From: Nocardioides sp. HDW12B
Lineage (GTDB): Bacteria; Actinomycetota; Actinomycetes; Propionibacteriales; Nocardioidaceae
Assembly (NCBI RefSeq): GCF_011299595.1
Contig: NZ_CP049867.1
Coordinates: forward strand, 3,100,001 to 3,164,000
Reading direction: 5' to 3'
Length of the DNA: 64,000 nt
Position numbers and translations under genes: made by a program. Positions 7,700 to 17,910 of this stretch are shown piece after piece. Under the pieces are notes generated by a model. It did not search any database, was not told where the DNA came from, and saw only the letters and a program-made list of their open reading frames with translations. Within the stretch, counting starts at the first letter, position 1, and each line of letters begins with the position of its first letter.

Positions 7700-10359
7700 T
7701 CGTCCCGCGCCTCCCGAAAATGCTCCTCACAGCAAGAGCAACCACCTGAGCTGTGGTCTTCGTGGAGCAGGGCGCCGTAGATAGCAGCCCCTTGGGCGGC
7801 TGCCACTTCGAAGTCGGTGTTCACCGGGTTCCACCCGAGCTGCTCCCGGAGTGCCGTGTCGATCATCGGCATCTTGGAGGACCCACCAACTAGCAAGACT
7901 CGGTCGACCTTCAGCTCCGGAACCTTCGCCTCAGCGGCCGATACGACACGCTGGGAGATTTCAAGCGTCTGGGCCACCAAGTGCTGGGTCGCCGCCTCAA
8001 ACTCCGCCCGGGTGACCGCGACCTGCTCGTCCCTGTCGTAATAGCGGCACCGGACCGTTGCAATCTCGCGCCTAGTCAGAGACTTCTTGACGTCCTCAGC
8101 CTGGCCGATCAACTCGATCTCGAACTCAGCATCAAGGCGAGGGTTCTCGTCCCCAAAACCCGCCTGAGCGACGAACTTGTCGGCGATCAACTGCGCCAAG
8201 GCCTCGTCCCAATCTGCGCCACCAAACCTGAGGTTGCCGTCAATCGCAACGATCTCGATCGCCGCGGGCGAGGCTTGAAGCACGGTTACATCGAAGGACA
8301 TACCTCCAAGGTCGAAGACGAGTATCGTCTCGGGGCTCTCGCCGAGCCCGACCGAAAGAAGAGCAGCGACAGGCTCGGTGACCAGCCCGACGACTTCAAG
8401 GCCCGCGATCTGCCCTGCCTGCTTGGTCGCTTCCTTCTCCTGAATGCCAAAGTAGGCGGGAACGGTGATGACGACCTTGCTAACCTCCTGGCCGAGTTCC
8501 GACGTGGCGTCAGTCGTGACAGCCTTTAGGATTAGTGCGGAGATGGCCTCGGGCGTGTACTCCTGGCCCCTGAACTCCTGCGGGTACAAGGTCCCCATAT
8601 GCCGCCTGATCAGCGAGCAGGAATTGTCCGGGTCCGACAACTGCACACGCTTTGCCTCAGCGCCCACCACCGCGTCGTTGGCCCCCTCGAAATACACCAC
8701 CGACGGGGTTGTGAAGCTGCCCTCGAAGTTCGGGAGGCCCTCTGCTTGACCAAGGTCGTTCATCCGCGCGACAGCCGCGTGAGTTGACCCCAAGTGGACT
8801 CCGAAGACCGGGGACCTCGCTGTATTCGTTGAAGATTTCGACATGCTCGCCACCGCCGCCGGGCTTACAGCGGCGCTGTTGTCCTCAAGGACGCTCACAT
8901 TCGCCTCGACGCTACTGAGTCGACCATTGAAAGGGTCCCGAGCGGCGAGGCGCATGACACCCTCCGCGCTCACGGAAAGTGAGATCTCTACGGCCGACGC
9001 TGCAGGCACGGGCGGAAGGTCAAGACTTGTCTCGCCGAGGAGAGTGTTGTCCTCCAGATCGTCTGATTCCACCTCGCCGCCCTGCTCATACAGGGCGACG
9101 GAGATGGAAGTCTGACCATCCACAACCGTCTGCATCGTCACCGTGGCCTCGGCTGGCAGTGGGGAGTTCGCCGGCAGCAGGAAGAGGACGCGGGGCGATA
9201 CGTCCGCGCCATCGACGCGGACACCGAGGGACCGCGAAAGCACGGCCGAGACTTCAATCTCGCCCGAGCGCGCATCCGGCGAACTGACAGACTGAAACGC
9301 AGCCGTGTCCACACTCCGGTCCTCGATAAACCGGGAAATCTGGCTTGCAACTGATTCAAGTGAACCGCGGATTGCTCCAAGCTCCGACAGATCGCCATTA
9401 ATTGACACGGTGCCGTGGAGTTCGTCAGCGTCAGACAGTTTGGCAACGATTCGCGCGGCGTCGCCCGGATGAACGCCTCGGCTCACCAACCCTTCGACTA
9501 CAAGAAGCCGGGGCAATCCGCCCCCTAGAGCGCCCCTAGCCAATTCGACCACCGAAGCGAGCACGAACTCCCTGGTTTCAACGGACGTACGCAATTCAGA
9601 CATCGCAGCAAGCGCGCTCTGGGCCGCGAGCGCCGCATCACGGGGAACACCGGACTGCTGTCGGAGGAACTTGTTGCGCGCTTCGCCGAACTCATCCGGC
9701 GGGATAGCGCGATTGTTCTCACAGAGATGAACCGGGTCCAATACTTCGACGTCGATCGCTGGCCTCGGCCAGGTCACTAGGTCCACAAGCGTTCTGAACT
9801 CAGGGAACGTGGTCACTCTGCGAACAGATGAGGGGATCGTCACCCTCGGTAGTTCGAAGTCAGACCAGACTTCGACTTCACATTCGACGAGCGCCGCCGC
9901 AAGCTCGCTAGCCGGCGACCCTTGGACGGTTGCCCACCGCTGGACTTGTGCCGGAGACATGACCTTCAGCGGATACTCCTGCGCAACCGCGCGCGCGAAC
10001 TCGGCGAGCTGGTTCTTCAGCGCTTGGCGCCGTAAGGACGCCAGACTCGCCCAGAACCCCGGGTCGCAGACTTTGTCGTTTCCAAACAGAGCGAGAAGCT
10101 TCTTCAGCAGTCCAGCCGAGGGAAGGTTCTTCTGCTTGTTGTACGTCATCCCAAGGCTCTTGAGATGCGCGGCCAGCTCAGGTGCCCCCAGGCCGGGCTC
10201 TACGGCAAACAACTCCGAGACATTGAGCCTCGCCGCCGCTGATGCTCCACCTGCGCCCTGCACCTCACGGATGACCTGCTGGAGCACCTCAAGCCGAGCC
10301 TTGTCCTTAGCCAGTGGGACTAGAACCGAGTTCTTGTACTTCGCAGCATCGAACGCCAT
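7696..10359 (-). CDS. Domain-permuted Hsp70-like protein with altered ATP site, 887 aa
   Basis: ATG at 10359 is chosen because a strong GGGGGGAGGAA ribosome site precedes it and the protein from here matches the FN3 paralogue from its first residues; the open frame further upstream is only a shadow of the Hsp70 gene. Residues 1-310 are the shared module. Residues about 372-495 match the substrate-binding beta domain of the adjacent Hsp70. Residues about 517-865 match its ATPase domain, so the domain order is reversed. The phosphate-1 motif reads HLGST (522-526) where active Hsp70s have DLGTT, and phosphate-2 reads DLGGMS (683-688) instead of DLGGGT. The lysine K570 and the TEP motif near 671-673 remain. 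The C-terminus has a C-S-C-C cluster (874-877). It is probably a pseudo-Hsp70 or one with modified nucleotide use. Confidence 0.85.
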   Translation of the reverse strand: MAFDAAKYKNSVLVPLAKDKARLEVLQQVIREVQGAGGASAAARLNVSELFAVEPGLGAPELAAHLKSLGMTYNKQKNLPSAGLLKKLLALFGNDKVCDPGFWASLASLRRQALKNQLAEFARAVAQEYPLKVMSPAQVQRWATVQGSPASELAAALVECEVEVWSDFELPRVTIPSSVRRVTTFPEFRTLVDLVTWPRPAIDVEVLDPVHLCENNRAIPPDEFGEARNKFLRQQSGVPRDAALAAQSALAAMSELRTSVETREFVLASVVELARGALGGGLPRLLVVEGLVSRGVHPGDAARIVAKLSDADELHGTVSINGDLSELGAIRGSLESVASQISRFIEDRSVDTAAFQSVSSPDARSGEIEVSAVLSRSLGVRVDGADVSPRVLFLLPANSPLPAEATVTMQTVVDGQTSISVALYEQGGEVESDDLEDNTLLGETSLDLPPVPAASAVEISLSVSAEGVMRLAARDPFNGRLSSVEANVSVLEDNSAAVSPAAVASMSKSSTNTARSPVFGVHLGSTHAAVARMNDLGQAEGLPNFEGSFTTPSVVYFEGANDAVVGAEAKRVQLSDPDNSCSLIRRHMGTLYPQEFRGQEYTPEAISALILKAVTTDATSELGQEVSKVVITVPAYFGIQEKEATKQAGQIAGLEVVGLVTEPVAALLSVGLGESPETILVFDLGGMSFDVTVLQASPAAIEIVAIDGNLRFGGADWDEALAQLIADKFVAQAGFGDENPRLDAEFEIELIGQAEDVKKSLTRREIATVRCRYYDRDEQVAVTRAEFEAATQHLVAQTLEISQRVVSAAEAKVPELKVDRVLLVGGSSKMPMIDTALREQLGWNPVNTDFEVAAAQGAAIYGALLHEDHSSGGCSCCEEHFREARDE

Positions 10360-10381
10360 TTCCTCCCCCCAGCCAGACTCG

Positions 10382-11957
<1,576 letters not shown>

Positions 11958-11965
<8 letters not shown>

Positions 11966-12719
11966 CGGGGTCTCCTTCGCCGGGCTCGCTTGTGGGACTG
12001 CTCGTAGGGGGCTCGTCGTTTGCGATTGGTTGCGGCGGTTCGTATCGGTAGACACTCACCTGCGCTGGCAGGAGGACGCGGGGAGCACCGACGTACGTGA
12101 AACCTTGACGCAAGACTCGCTGCACGCGCTTATCCAGGTCCGGGTCATCGGTCGGGACGATCCGTGACGCATGATGCTTTCTGGAGTCGAACTCGACCTC
12201 GGGGACAGCTCCGACCGACTCGAGGTCGACGAGGCCGAGCGCTTCCTCGATGGCAACCGCGAAGAAACTGAAGTCCTTCTCCGCCGACTCCCCCCGCTCC
12301 TTGGCTCCCTCGGAAGCCTCAGTGGCTTGAGCATGAAGCCCGGCGAACCTCTGAAAGACCGGTTTGAGCAGGGCCTGCACCTGATCGCCCTGCAACTGCT
12401 CGATCCGGTTCTGCATCTGCCGAATGATCTGCTCGTAGTTCTCGGCGCGAGCGTGAAATGCCTGAGACTGCGCCTCAACGCGCAGGAGCGCAGAAGTCAG
12501 CTCGTCAAAGGCCGGGCCGACCGAAGGCCCATCGGGCGATACGACCTCGTCGTCCGTACCTGTGTCATCCGCCAAATCGGGCAATTTGCGCGAGTTGCTG
12601 ACAACAGCCGCCTCGGGGTTCGATCCTGATGGGTCACCGACTACATCAGCGTGGCCCGGGTCGCCGACTCCCGCCTCCCCATCGTCCGATTCGTCTTGGG
12701 GCATGCCAGACGCGCCCAC
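11958..12719 (-). CDS. GrpE-like nucleotide exchange factor
   Basis: First gene of the leftward Hsp70/GTPase operon. An acidic, low-complexity N-terminus is followed by a long coiled coil and then a GrpE-type beta domain, with a short segment typical of GrpE C-termini (DPDLD, then a GF-Y-V-APRVLLPAQV-like stretch). In GrpE this domain opens the Hsp70 ATPase to release ADP, so the likely partner is the lidless Hsp70 whose start overlaps this stop. The start is uncertain: GTG at 12719 has a purine-rich GGGGGA upstream, ATG at 12704 is possible, and the frame stays open to 12836 but that extra part does not look like protein. Confidence 0.75.
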
Positions 12720-12852
12720 GGTCGATTCCCCCAATGCAACCCCCCACTGCACGCCCGACGGATTTCCGTTTAGGGACTTGAATATGGCGCCTCTCTCAGA
12801 GCAGGCTCCCGTAGCATATCCACATCTGAGGCTCACGAGGCAGGGGGACGCG
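12720..12852. promoter_or_regulatory. Divergent intergenic region between the Hsp70/GTPase operon and the TraG-like operon
   Basis: This 133-base gap separates the leftward seven-gene operon from two rightward genes and must hold both promoters. It is clearly AT-richer than its surroundings. Candidate -10 boxes are a CATATT-like word read leftward near 12780 and a TAGCAT/CATATC word near 12815 read rightward. I cannot assign -35 boxes or an operator. Confidence 0.3.
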
Positions 12853-13146
12853 ATGGTTGAGAGTCGAGAGGGGGCAGAACCGGGCCTTCAGCGCGCCAAG
12901 CGCTGGCTTACGAACGCTCGAGTGACGACCAGCGTCGCTGTCAACGTTGCGAACCCCCTCGCTGGGCCGGTTGTGGATCAATTCCACGGCGCGTCGGCGC
13001 GCCCGGCAGCCGATGTGACCCAGCAACTCGCGAAGGAAGCGCAACGGGATTGGGCGCAGCACGAAATGGCTCGCCGAGCGCGTACCGCGGGAGATGTGCC
13101 CACGCCGGCAGAGGAGACGTCGCGCCAGCCGACCCGTAAGCGCTAG
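12853..13146 (+). CDS. Small hypothetical protein upstream of TraG-like ATPase, 97 aa
   Basis: ATG at 12853 is preceded by AGGGGGA at a good distance, which decides this start over the longer open frame beginning at 12562 inside the opposite GrpE gene. The product is basic and mostly helical, with no cysteines and no clear membrane segment; residues 20-40 are mildly hydrophobic. It is not a family I recognise. It ends 32 bases before the TraG-like ATPase and is probably cotranscribed with it, so an accessory role to that ATPase is the simplest inference. Confidence 0.6.
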   Translation: MVESREGAEPGLQRAKRWLTNARVTTSVAVNVANPLAGPVVDQFHGASARPAADVTQQLAKEAQRDWAQHEMARRARTAGDVPTPAEETSRQPTRKR

Positions 13147-13178
13147 GTGGCCGGTAGCCGCCGCAGCGAGAACAAGTA

Positions 13179-14714
13179 TTGGAGTGCGTGTTGGGCATTG
13201 GCTGGCAGGTGACCCGCGGCCTGTTCGCTGCCAGCAACTCGGCGAGTCGCCAGATGGCGAACACCGCTGCGGCGAACGCTGCGATGCGTCGGGCCAACAG
13301 GGGACGCCGGGCAGTGCGTCGTGGGTTCATCGGTCCGTGGGATCCGATTCCCGCCGGGGCGCAGGATTTCCTGGACTACTCAGGGGTAGCTACACCTAAC
13401 GACATTCAATGGCAGAGGTGGGCATTCCCGCTTGGGCGCTACGTCTTGCCCAAGGCAGGTCGCAGGGGCGAGGGGTTCCAGACCAACGACGAGTTTGGGC
13501 TTTCGCCAGAGACTGCGAATAGGCACACGGTCGTCTACGCACCAGCGGGCAGCGGAAAGACGACCTCCGTCATCGCTCCGTGGATCTACTCGGCCATGGC
13601 ACAGGGATACCTCGTGGTTGCTCTCGACCTCAAGGGCAACGGCGACCTCATGTCAATCATTCAGCAGTACGCGGGCTCTCAGACTCCCCTTCCGGACGTC
13701 GCGATCTCAAGTTTCAATTACAGCGACCCGATCCACTCCGTCTCCTGGAACTGGATTCGAGAGCTCGCCGGAAATGACACTGCCCTCGATGCGGCAACTC
13801 AGGCGCTCGTGGGGCGCGGCGACGACAGTGGGCAGAACCGAATCTTCTGGCTTCGCGACCTCAAGTGGATGCGTGGGCTTCTTGAGTACGCCAGCACGAG
13901 CGACCACAACTGGACAGTTGAGACGCTGCTTCGGCTGCTCGATGATCATCCGCGGCTGGCTCGCTACATCACCAACACGGCGCCGGATCGGGTGAGGTCG
14001 CGATTGACGGACCTCGTTTACCTCCCCGAGACCGAGTACTACGAGAAGGCTCAGTTCCTCACCACTTACTTAGAGGTACTCAACACTCCCGGCTTTAACC
14101 GAGTAACAGCACGTCGCGAGCTGAAGATGCAAGACGTGGCTAGCGAACCGGGGCTCCTGCTCATCACGGCCCCTCTGGCTGACGGCAAGATGTCGGAGGC
14201 AGTCTCAGGCCTGTTCCTGTCGCAGTTCATCTCGGCCCAACTCAAGAAGTTCAACACCGGCTCGCGCCCGGTGCTGCTCGTACTGGACGAGGCCCCCAGA
14301 CTCCAGGAGCGCTTGGATCTCCCCCAACTCATGGCCACGTCCCGGAGTTCCGGGCTCAGCGTCCTGCTCGCGCTCCAAGAGATCACTGACTTCAAGGAGA
14401 AGGATCGAGACACTATTCTCTCGAACTGCGTCACGCACATCCTGCTCCCCGGTGCCGGCGCCCCCACAACTGAGTACTTCGCGAAGAGGCTCGGCATGAG
14501 GACCGTTGCCCGGCAGACACAATCAATGAACTACTCACGCCACGAGGGACAGACGTTTCAGTCAGGCGTTCAAAACGCCGAGGTGCCCGTGCTCGGTAGA
14601 GCGGAGATGACGACACCGCCGGGAGGGCCGTACTCGGCAGTCGTTCACTGCCACGAATTGACCCACAAGCCGATTTTGGTGGACCTGACCCGTTATGACC
14701 TGATGAAGTCCTGA
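13179..14714 (+). CDS. VirD4/TraG/TraD-like ATPase, up to 511 aa
   Basis: P-loop APAGSGKT at residues 121-128, followed about 25 residues later by a LDLKGNGD segment that corresponds to the D-x-KGE element of type IV coupling proteins, and a Walker B LLVLDEAP near residue 365. These features place it in the HerA/FtsK/VirD4 ATPase group. No N-terminal membrane segments are seen, unlike classical VirD4, and no relaxase or mating-pair gene is present. The start is uncertain: TTG 13179, GTG 13188 and TTG 13191 are in frame, and 13191 has the best-placed GGAG. It reads away from the Hsp70/GTPase operon and could be a further NTPase of that system or leftover conjugation machinery. Confidence 0.75.
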   Translation: MECVLGIGWQVTRGLFAASNSASRQMANTAAANAAMRRANRGRRAVRRGFIGPWDPIPAGAQDFLDYSGVATPNDIQWQRWAFPLGRYVLPKAGRRGEGFQTNDEFGLSPETANRHTVVYAPAGSGKTTSVIAPWIYSAMAQGYLVVALDLKGNGDLMSIIQQYAGSQTPLPDVAISSFNYSDPIHSVSWNWIRELAGNDTALDAATQALVGRGDDSGQNRIFWLRDLKWMRGLLEYASTSDHNWTVETLLRLLDDHPRLARYITNTAPDRVRSRLTDLVYLPETEYYEKAQFLTTYLEVLNTPGFNRVTARRELKMQDVASEPGLLLITAPLADGKMSEAVSGLFLSQFISAQLKKFNTGSRPVLLVLDEAPRLQERLDLPQLMATSRSSGLSVLLALQEITDFKEKDRDTILSNCVTHILLPGAGAPTTEYFAKRLGMRTVARQTQSMNYSRHEGQTFQSGVQNAEVPVLGRAEMTTPPGGPYSAVVHCHELTHKPILVDLTRYDLMKS

Positions 14715-14724
14715 GCGTAGCCGC

Positions 14725-14964
14725 TCAGCCTCGCTTTCGCTCACGCGCGCGCGAGGGTTCCGAAGTGGCGGCTATCGCCGTTCGTCCCAGCGCCCGCTGG
14801 ATCCGCTCGGATTTCGCCGACGACGGGTTCTGCACCGTGCCCGAAGTGGCGGTCCGGCCCAGCGCGCGCCTGGCCTGATCGCTTACTTGCCTCGCAGGCT
14901 CAGGCGGGTTGCGCCCGAACTCAGGGGCGGTCTCAGGGTTCATGTCTGACGGCTTGAACTCCAT
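14725..14964 (-). CDS. Small basic hypothetical protein with internal ALGRTA repeat, 79 aa
   Basis: ATG at 14964 has GGAGGGCGGG upstream. It is convergent with the TraG-like gene, which ends 10 bases away. The protein contains the word ALGRTA twice, about 24 residues apart, each preceded by a basic residue, in an otherwise polar, proline-rich and probably disordered chain. I do not recognise a family. Codon usage is plausible and the ribosome site is good, so it is probably real. Confidence 0.5.
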   Translation of the reverse strand: MEFKPSDMNPETAPEFGRNPPEPARQVSDQARRALGRTATSGTVQNPSSAKSERIQRALGRTAIAATSEPSRARERKRG

Positions 14965-15116
14965 TTTGCCCGCCCTCCATCCGGTCCTGTCGGTCGCCAC
15001 ACTACGATCAGCATTGATTCTTACACCGCCCACAGCAAGGCTCTTCAGAGGCCGAGGTCGCGGCTGGTCGTATGCGCTAGCTGTACTCGGCAGGCACGTT
15101 GGTGACGGCGCGGGTC

Positions 15117-15790
15117 TTGTGAATGAGGAGAACCTCCCGGCTTAGTGGAGATGTCTGACGTCTTCACCAACCAGGAGGTCCTCGTGGCCCACGCTAATGC
15201 CCGTCTGAATCTGCATGGTCGTCGTCTGCTCGTCGCTCGAGTGATCGACGACGGTCGACCGGTCGCTCACGTCGCCAAGGAACTTGGTGTCTCCCGCCAG
15301 TATGCGCATCGCTGGGTCGCACGGTTCCGCGCGGAGGGAGAGGCCGGTCTGCTCGAGCGGTCCTCACGTCCGCGCAGCTGCCCACGGCGCACCGCCGCCG
15401 AGGTCGAGCAGCGCGTTGTGCAGTTGCGTCATGACCAGCGCAGAGGACAAGACTGGCTCGGAGCAGAGCTGGGGGTGCCGCCCAGGACCGTCTCGGCGAT
15501 CTTGCGCCGCCACCAGGTGCCTTATCTGCGCGAGTGCGACCCGCTGACCGGCGAGGTCATCCGGGCCTCGAAGACCACCGCGGTCCGCTACGAACGCGAC
15601 CGTCCCGGCGAGCTCGTCCATGTCGACGTCAAGAAAGTCGGCCGGATCCCCGACGGCGGTGGGTGGCGCGCTCACGGCCGCTCCGAAAAAGTCCGAGGTC
15701 GCGGCATCGGCTACGACTTCGTTCACTCGATGGTCGATGACCACTCCCGGCTGGCCTACTCCGAGATCCACCCCGACGAGAAGACGGCAA
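15117..15790 (+). mobile_element. Truncated IS481-family insertion sequence
   Basis: The left part of an IS481-type element, from roughly 15117 (the exact terminal repeat cannot be set by eye) to where transposase similarity stops near 15790. The right end and the third catalytic residue are gone. It separates the TraG-like region from the DUF262 pair, so it may mark a past rearrangement of the island cargo. Confidence 0.6.
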
Positions 15791-16071
15791 TGCTCAACCT
15801 GCTGGTTCGCAAGCATCCCAAGGTCGCCGCCGTCTACCCGACCGACGTCCGTGCGGCGCTCGGGGCCGGCACGTTCACCCCTGGCCAGTTCGACTGGGTC
15901 TTCATCGACACTGCGGTCGAACTGACGGCCGAGCAGCGCGCCCAAGTAGAGCGAATCGCCCGACTCGCTGTCATTGTCGTCGACGGGGACGACTGGGCCC
16001 TTCGCGATGTTTCGAAGGACCCGGTGGAGCGCATCCGCACTGAGTCCGCTGCGATGAGGGCCGCGTCATGA
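15184..16071 (+). pseudogene. IS481-type transposase truncated and fused to an unrelated C-terminus
   Basis: GTG at 15184 sits 5 bases after AGGAGG and gives the usual IS481 N-terminus (VAHANARL). An HTH follows, then the catalytic core start HVDVKK with the first acidic residue and DDHSRLAY with the second. After PDEKTA (about nt 15786) similarity to IS481 transposases ends, before the expected catalytic Glu. The remaining ~94 residues are an unrelated alpha/beta segment (words VFIDTAVEL and VIVVDGDDW), presumably the 3' end of another gene the element inserted into. The open frame is intact across the join, but the transposase cannot be active. Confidence 0.7.
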
Positions 16072-16121
16072 CCTCCGAGCCCTTCTTCCAAGTACTCGGC
16101 AGGAACGTCGGACCGGTTCAC

Positions 16122-16127
16122 TAGAGT
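16122..16127 (+). promoter_or_regulatory. -10 box TAGAGT, leaderless start of DUF262 gene
   Basis: TAGAGT ends 7 bases before the GTG start at 16135 and there is no ribosome binding site between, so the mRNA most likely begins at or next to the start codon. Confidence 0.6.
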
Positions 16128-16134
16128 CTTTCAG

Positions 16135-17910
16135 GTGAACGAGGCGACGCGTGAGGCGATCCTTGAGCCGAAGATCGTTGGAGGGATCTCTGAAAACTTC
16201 TTCGTGCCCGGATACCAGCGCGGCTATCGCTGGGGTCGTACGGAAGTCCGGAATCTCCTCAAGGACATCTGGGAGAGCCGCGAGCGGCCCTACTACCTGC
16301 AGCCGATCGTGGTTCAGGAGCTGGGCGACGAGTTTGAGCTCGTCGATGGCCAGCAGCGGCTTACGACCCTGTTTCTGATCTTGCAGTACATGCTGAACGA
16401 AGGGCTGAAGAAGACAGGCGCCAACTACAGCATTCGCTACGAGACGCGACCGGGCAGTGCAAAGTATCTTGAACGACCTGACCCTGCACGTAGCCAGGAG
16501 AACATCGACTTCTTCCACATTCACGAGGCCTATCAGGCGATTCACGATTGGTTCACTAAAGAGCGCAAGGATGATGACCTTCAGACCGTAGCGGATGAGC
16601 TCCGAATCGCGCTCTTTCGACAGGTTAGGGTTATCTGGTACCTGGCACCGCGTGGCGAGGTGGATGCGACCAAGTTGTTCACGCGGCTGAACGTCGGACG
16701 CATTGCACTGACCGACGCCGAACTCGTCAAGGCACTCCTCCTGTCAGAAATACGAAAGTTGTCGTCCGATACGGATCTGTCGTTAGAGACGGCGGTCGAG
16801 TGGGACATGATCGAGCGGGAGCTGCGCGACCCTGAGAGATGGGCGTTCATCACTGGGAAGTCGGAGGAGGAGCCGACGCACATAAGTCTTTTATTCGACA
16901 CTTTGGCCGACCAGGTTTCGGACGACTTCCGCGCCAAGACCGGGAAGACACCCGAGGATCGAAGGCCCCTGCGCGGGCGCGAGCGTCCCCCATTCCACAC
17001 GTTCGAGACGCTACGCAAGCAGATTGCGAGTGATCCCCTGGGCTTTTGGCGCCAGGTGGTGGATCTGCACTCCCTCGTCATGGGATGGCACCATAACCGC
17101 GATCTTTACCACAAGATCGGCTACCTCGTGGCAGAGAGGGTGTCGACCCTTGCGGGCCTCGTTCCGGTGGCTGCGGAGCGGCCGAAGTCTGCCTTTGAAT
17201 CCGAGCTCGACAATTTGATTCGGGGGCATCTGAGCCTGACGGAGAACTTGCTGCGCGAACTTTCCTTTCGAAGCTCGAAGACGAGTCGGGTGCTTCTCCT
17301 AATGAACGTGGAGACTATTCGTCAAAGAAAGCACTCAACTGAGCGATACTCCTTCAAGGAACACGCGTCGGGGCGGTGGTCACTTGAGCATCTCCACGCA
17401 CAGAACGCGCAAGAGCTTCCGCGTAGTTCAGACGTTTGGGAAAAGTGGCTGCGGTTGGCCCATCGCGCCGTGAAGGGGATCAGCATCTCGGGCGCAGGTC
17501 AACACGCTAACCTTCTTGCTCGCGTGGAGAAGGTGCTCGAGAACCTCCCGGTCAAAGGTGCTCAGTTCGATGCGCTGGAACGCGAGTTGACTTCTGTGCT
17601 CTCCGAAGGCAGCGGTTTCACCGCTGTGGACATCGACTCCATCGCCAACCTCGCTCTGCTCGACGGTGGGGACAACAGCGCGCTGAGCAACTCCGTCTTT
17701 GCCGTGAAGCGAAACGAGATCCTCGACCGTGACCGAGAAGGTTCTTACATCCCGGTCTGTACCCGAAATGTATTCCTCAAGTACTACTCTCCCGGCGCAG
17801 AGCACCAGGCGGACTTCTGGAGCATCGACGACCGCAGGCATTACCTCAACGCGATGGTCGAGGTGCTGCGGAAGGGACGCTTCCTGGTCTCAGAGGATGG
17901 TGCCGAATGA
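16135..17910 (+). CDS. DUF262/DUF1524 (GmrSD-like) protein, 591 aa
   Basis: The N-terminal DUF262 domain shows PGYQRGYRW (25-33) and DGQQRLTT (71-78), the ParB/Srx-like NTP-binding motifs of GmrS. A C-terminal DUF1524-like region has EHLHAQN near 416-422, matching the His-containing HNH nuclease motif, and an IANLALL/NSALSN segment later. Families of this build act as modification-dependent restriction enzymes (GmrSD, BrxU). GTG at 16135 fits a leaderless transcript from TAGAGT at 16122. It overlaps the next DUF262 gene by 4 bases (ATGA). A role in phage defence is inferred from family and island location. Confidence 0.85.
   Translation: MNEATREAILEPKIVGGISENFFVPGYQRGYRWGRTEVRNLLKDIWESRERPYYLQPIVVQELGDEFELVDGQQRLTTLFLILQYMLNEGLKKTGANYSIRYETRPGSAKYLERPDPARSQENIDFFHIHEAYQAIHDWFTKERKDDDLQTVADELRIALFRQVRVIWYLAPRGEVDATKLFTRLNVGRIALTDAELVKALLLSEIRKLSSDTDLSLETAVEWDMIERELRDPERWAFITGKSEEEPTHISLLFDTLADQVSDDFRAKTGKTPEDRRPLRGRERPPFHTFETLRKQIASDPLGFWRQVVDLHSLVMGWHHNRDLYHKIGYLVAERVSTLAGLVPVAAERPKSAFESELDNLIRGHLSLTENLLRELSFRSSKTSRVLLLMNVETIRQRKHSTERYSFKEHASGRWSLEHLHAQNAQELPRSSDVWEKWLRLAHRAVKGISISGAGQHANLLARVEKVLENLPVKGAQFDALERELTSVLSEGSGFTAVDIDSIANLALLDGGDNSALSNSVFAVKRNEILDRDREGSYIPVCTRNVFLKYYSPGAEHQADFWSIDDRRHYLNAMVEVLRKGRFLVSEDGAE

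Noticed and set aside
12720..12836. Longer N-terminus for the GrpE-like protein
   Set aside because: The extra residues do not resemble protein and the region must contain the operon promoter.
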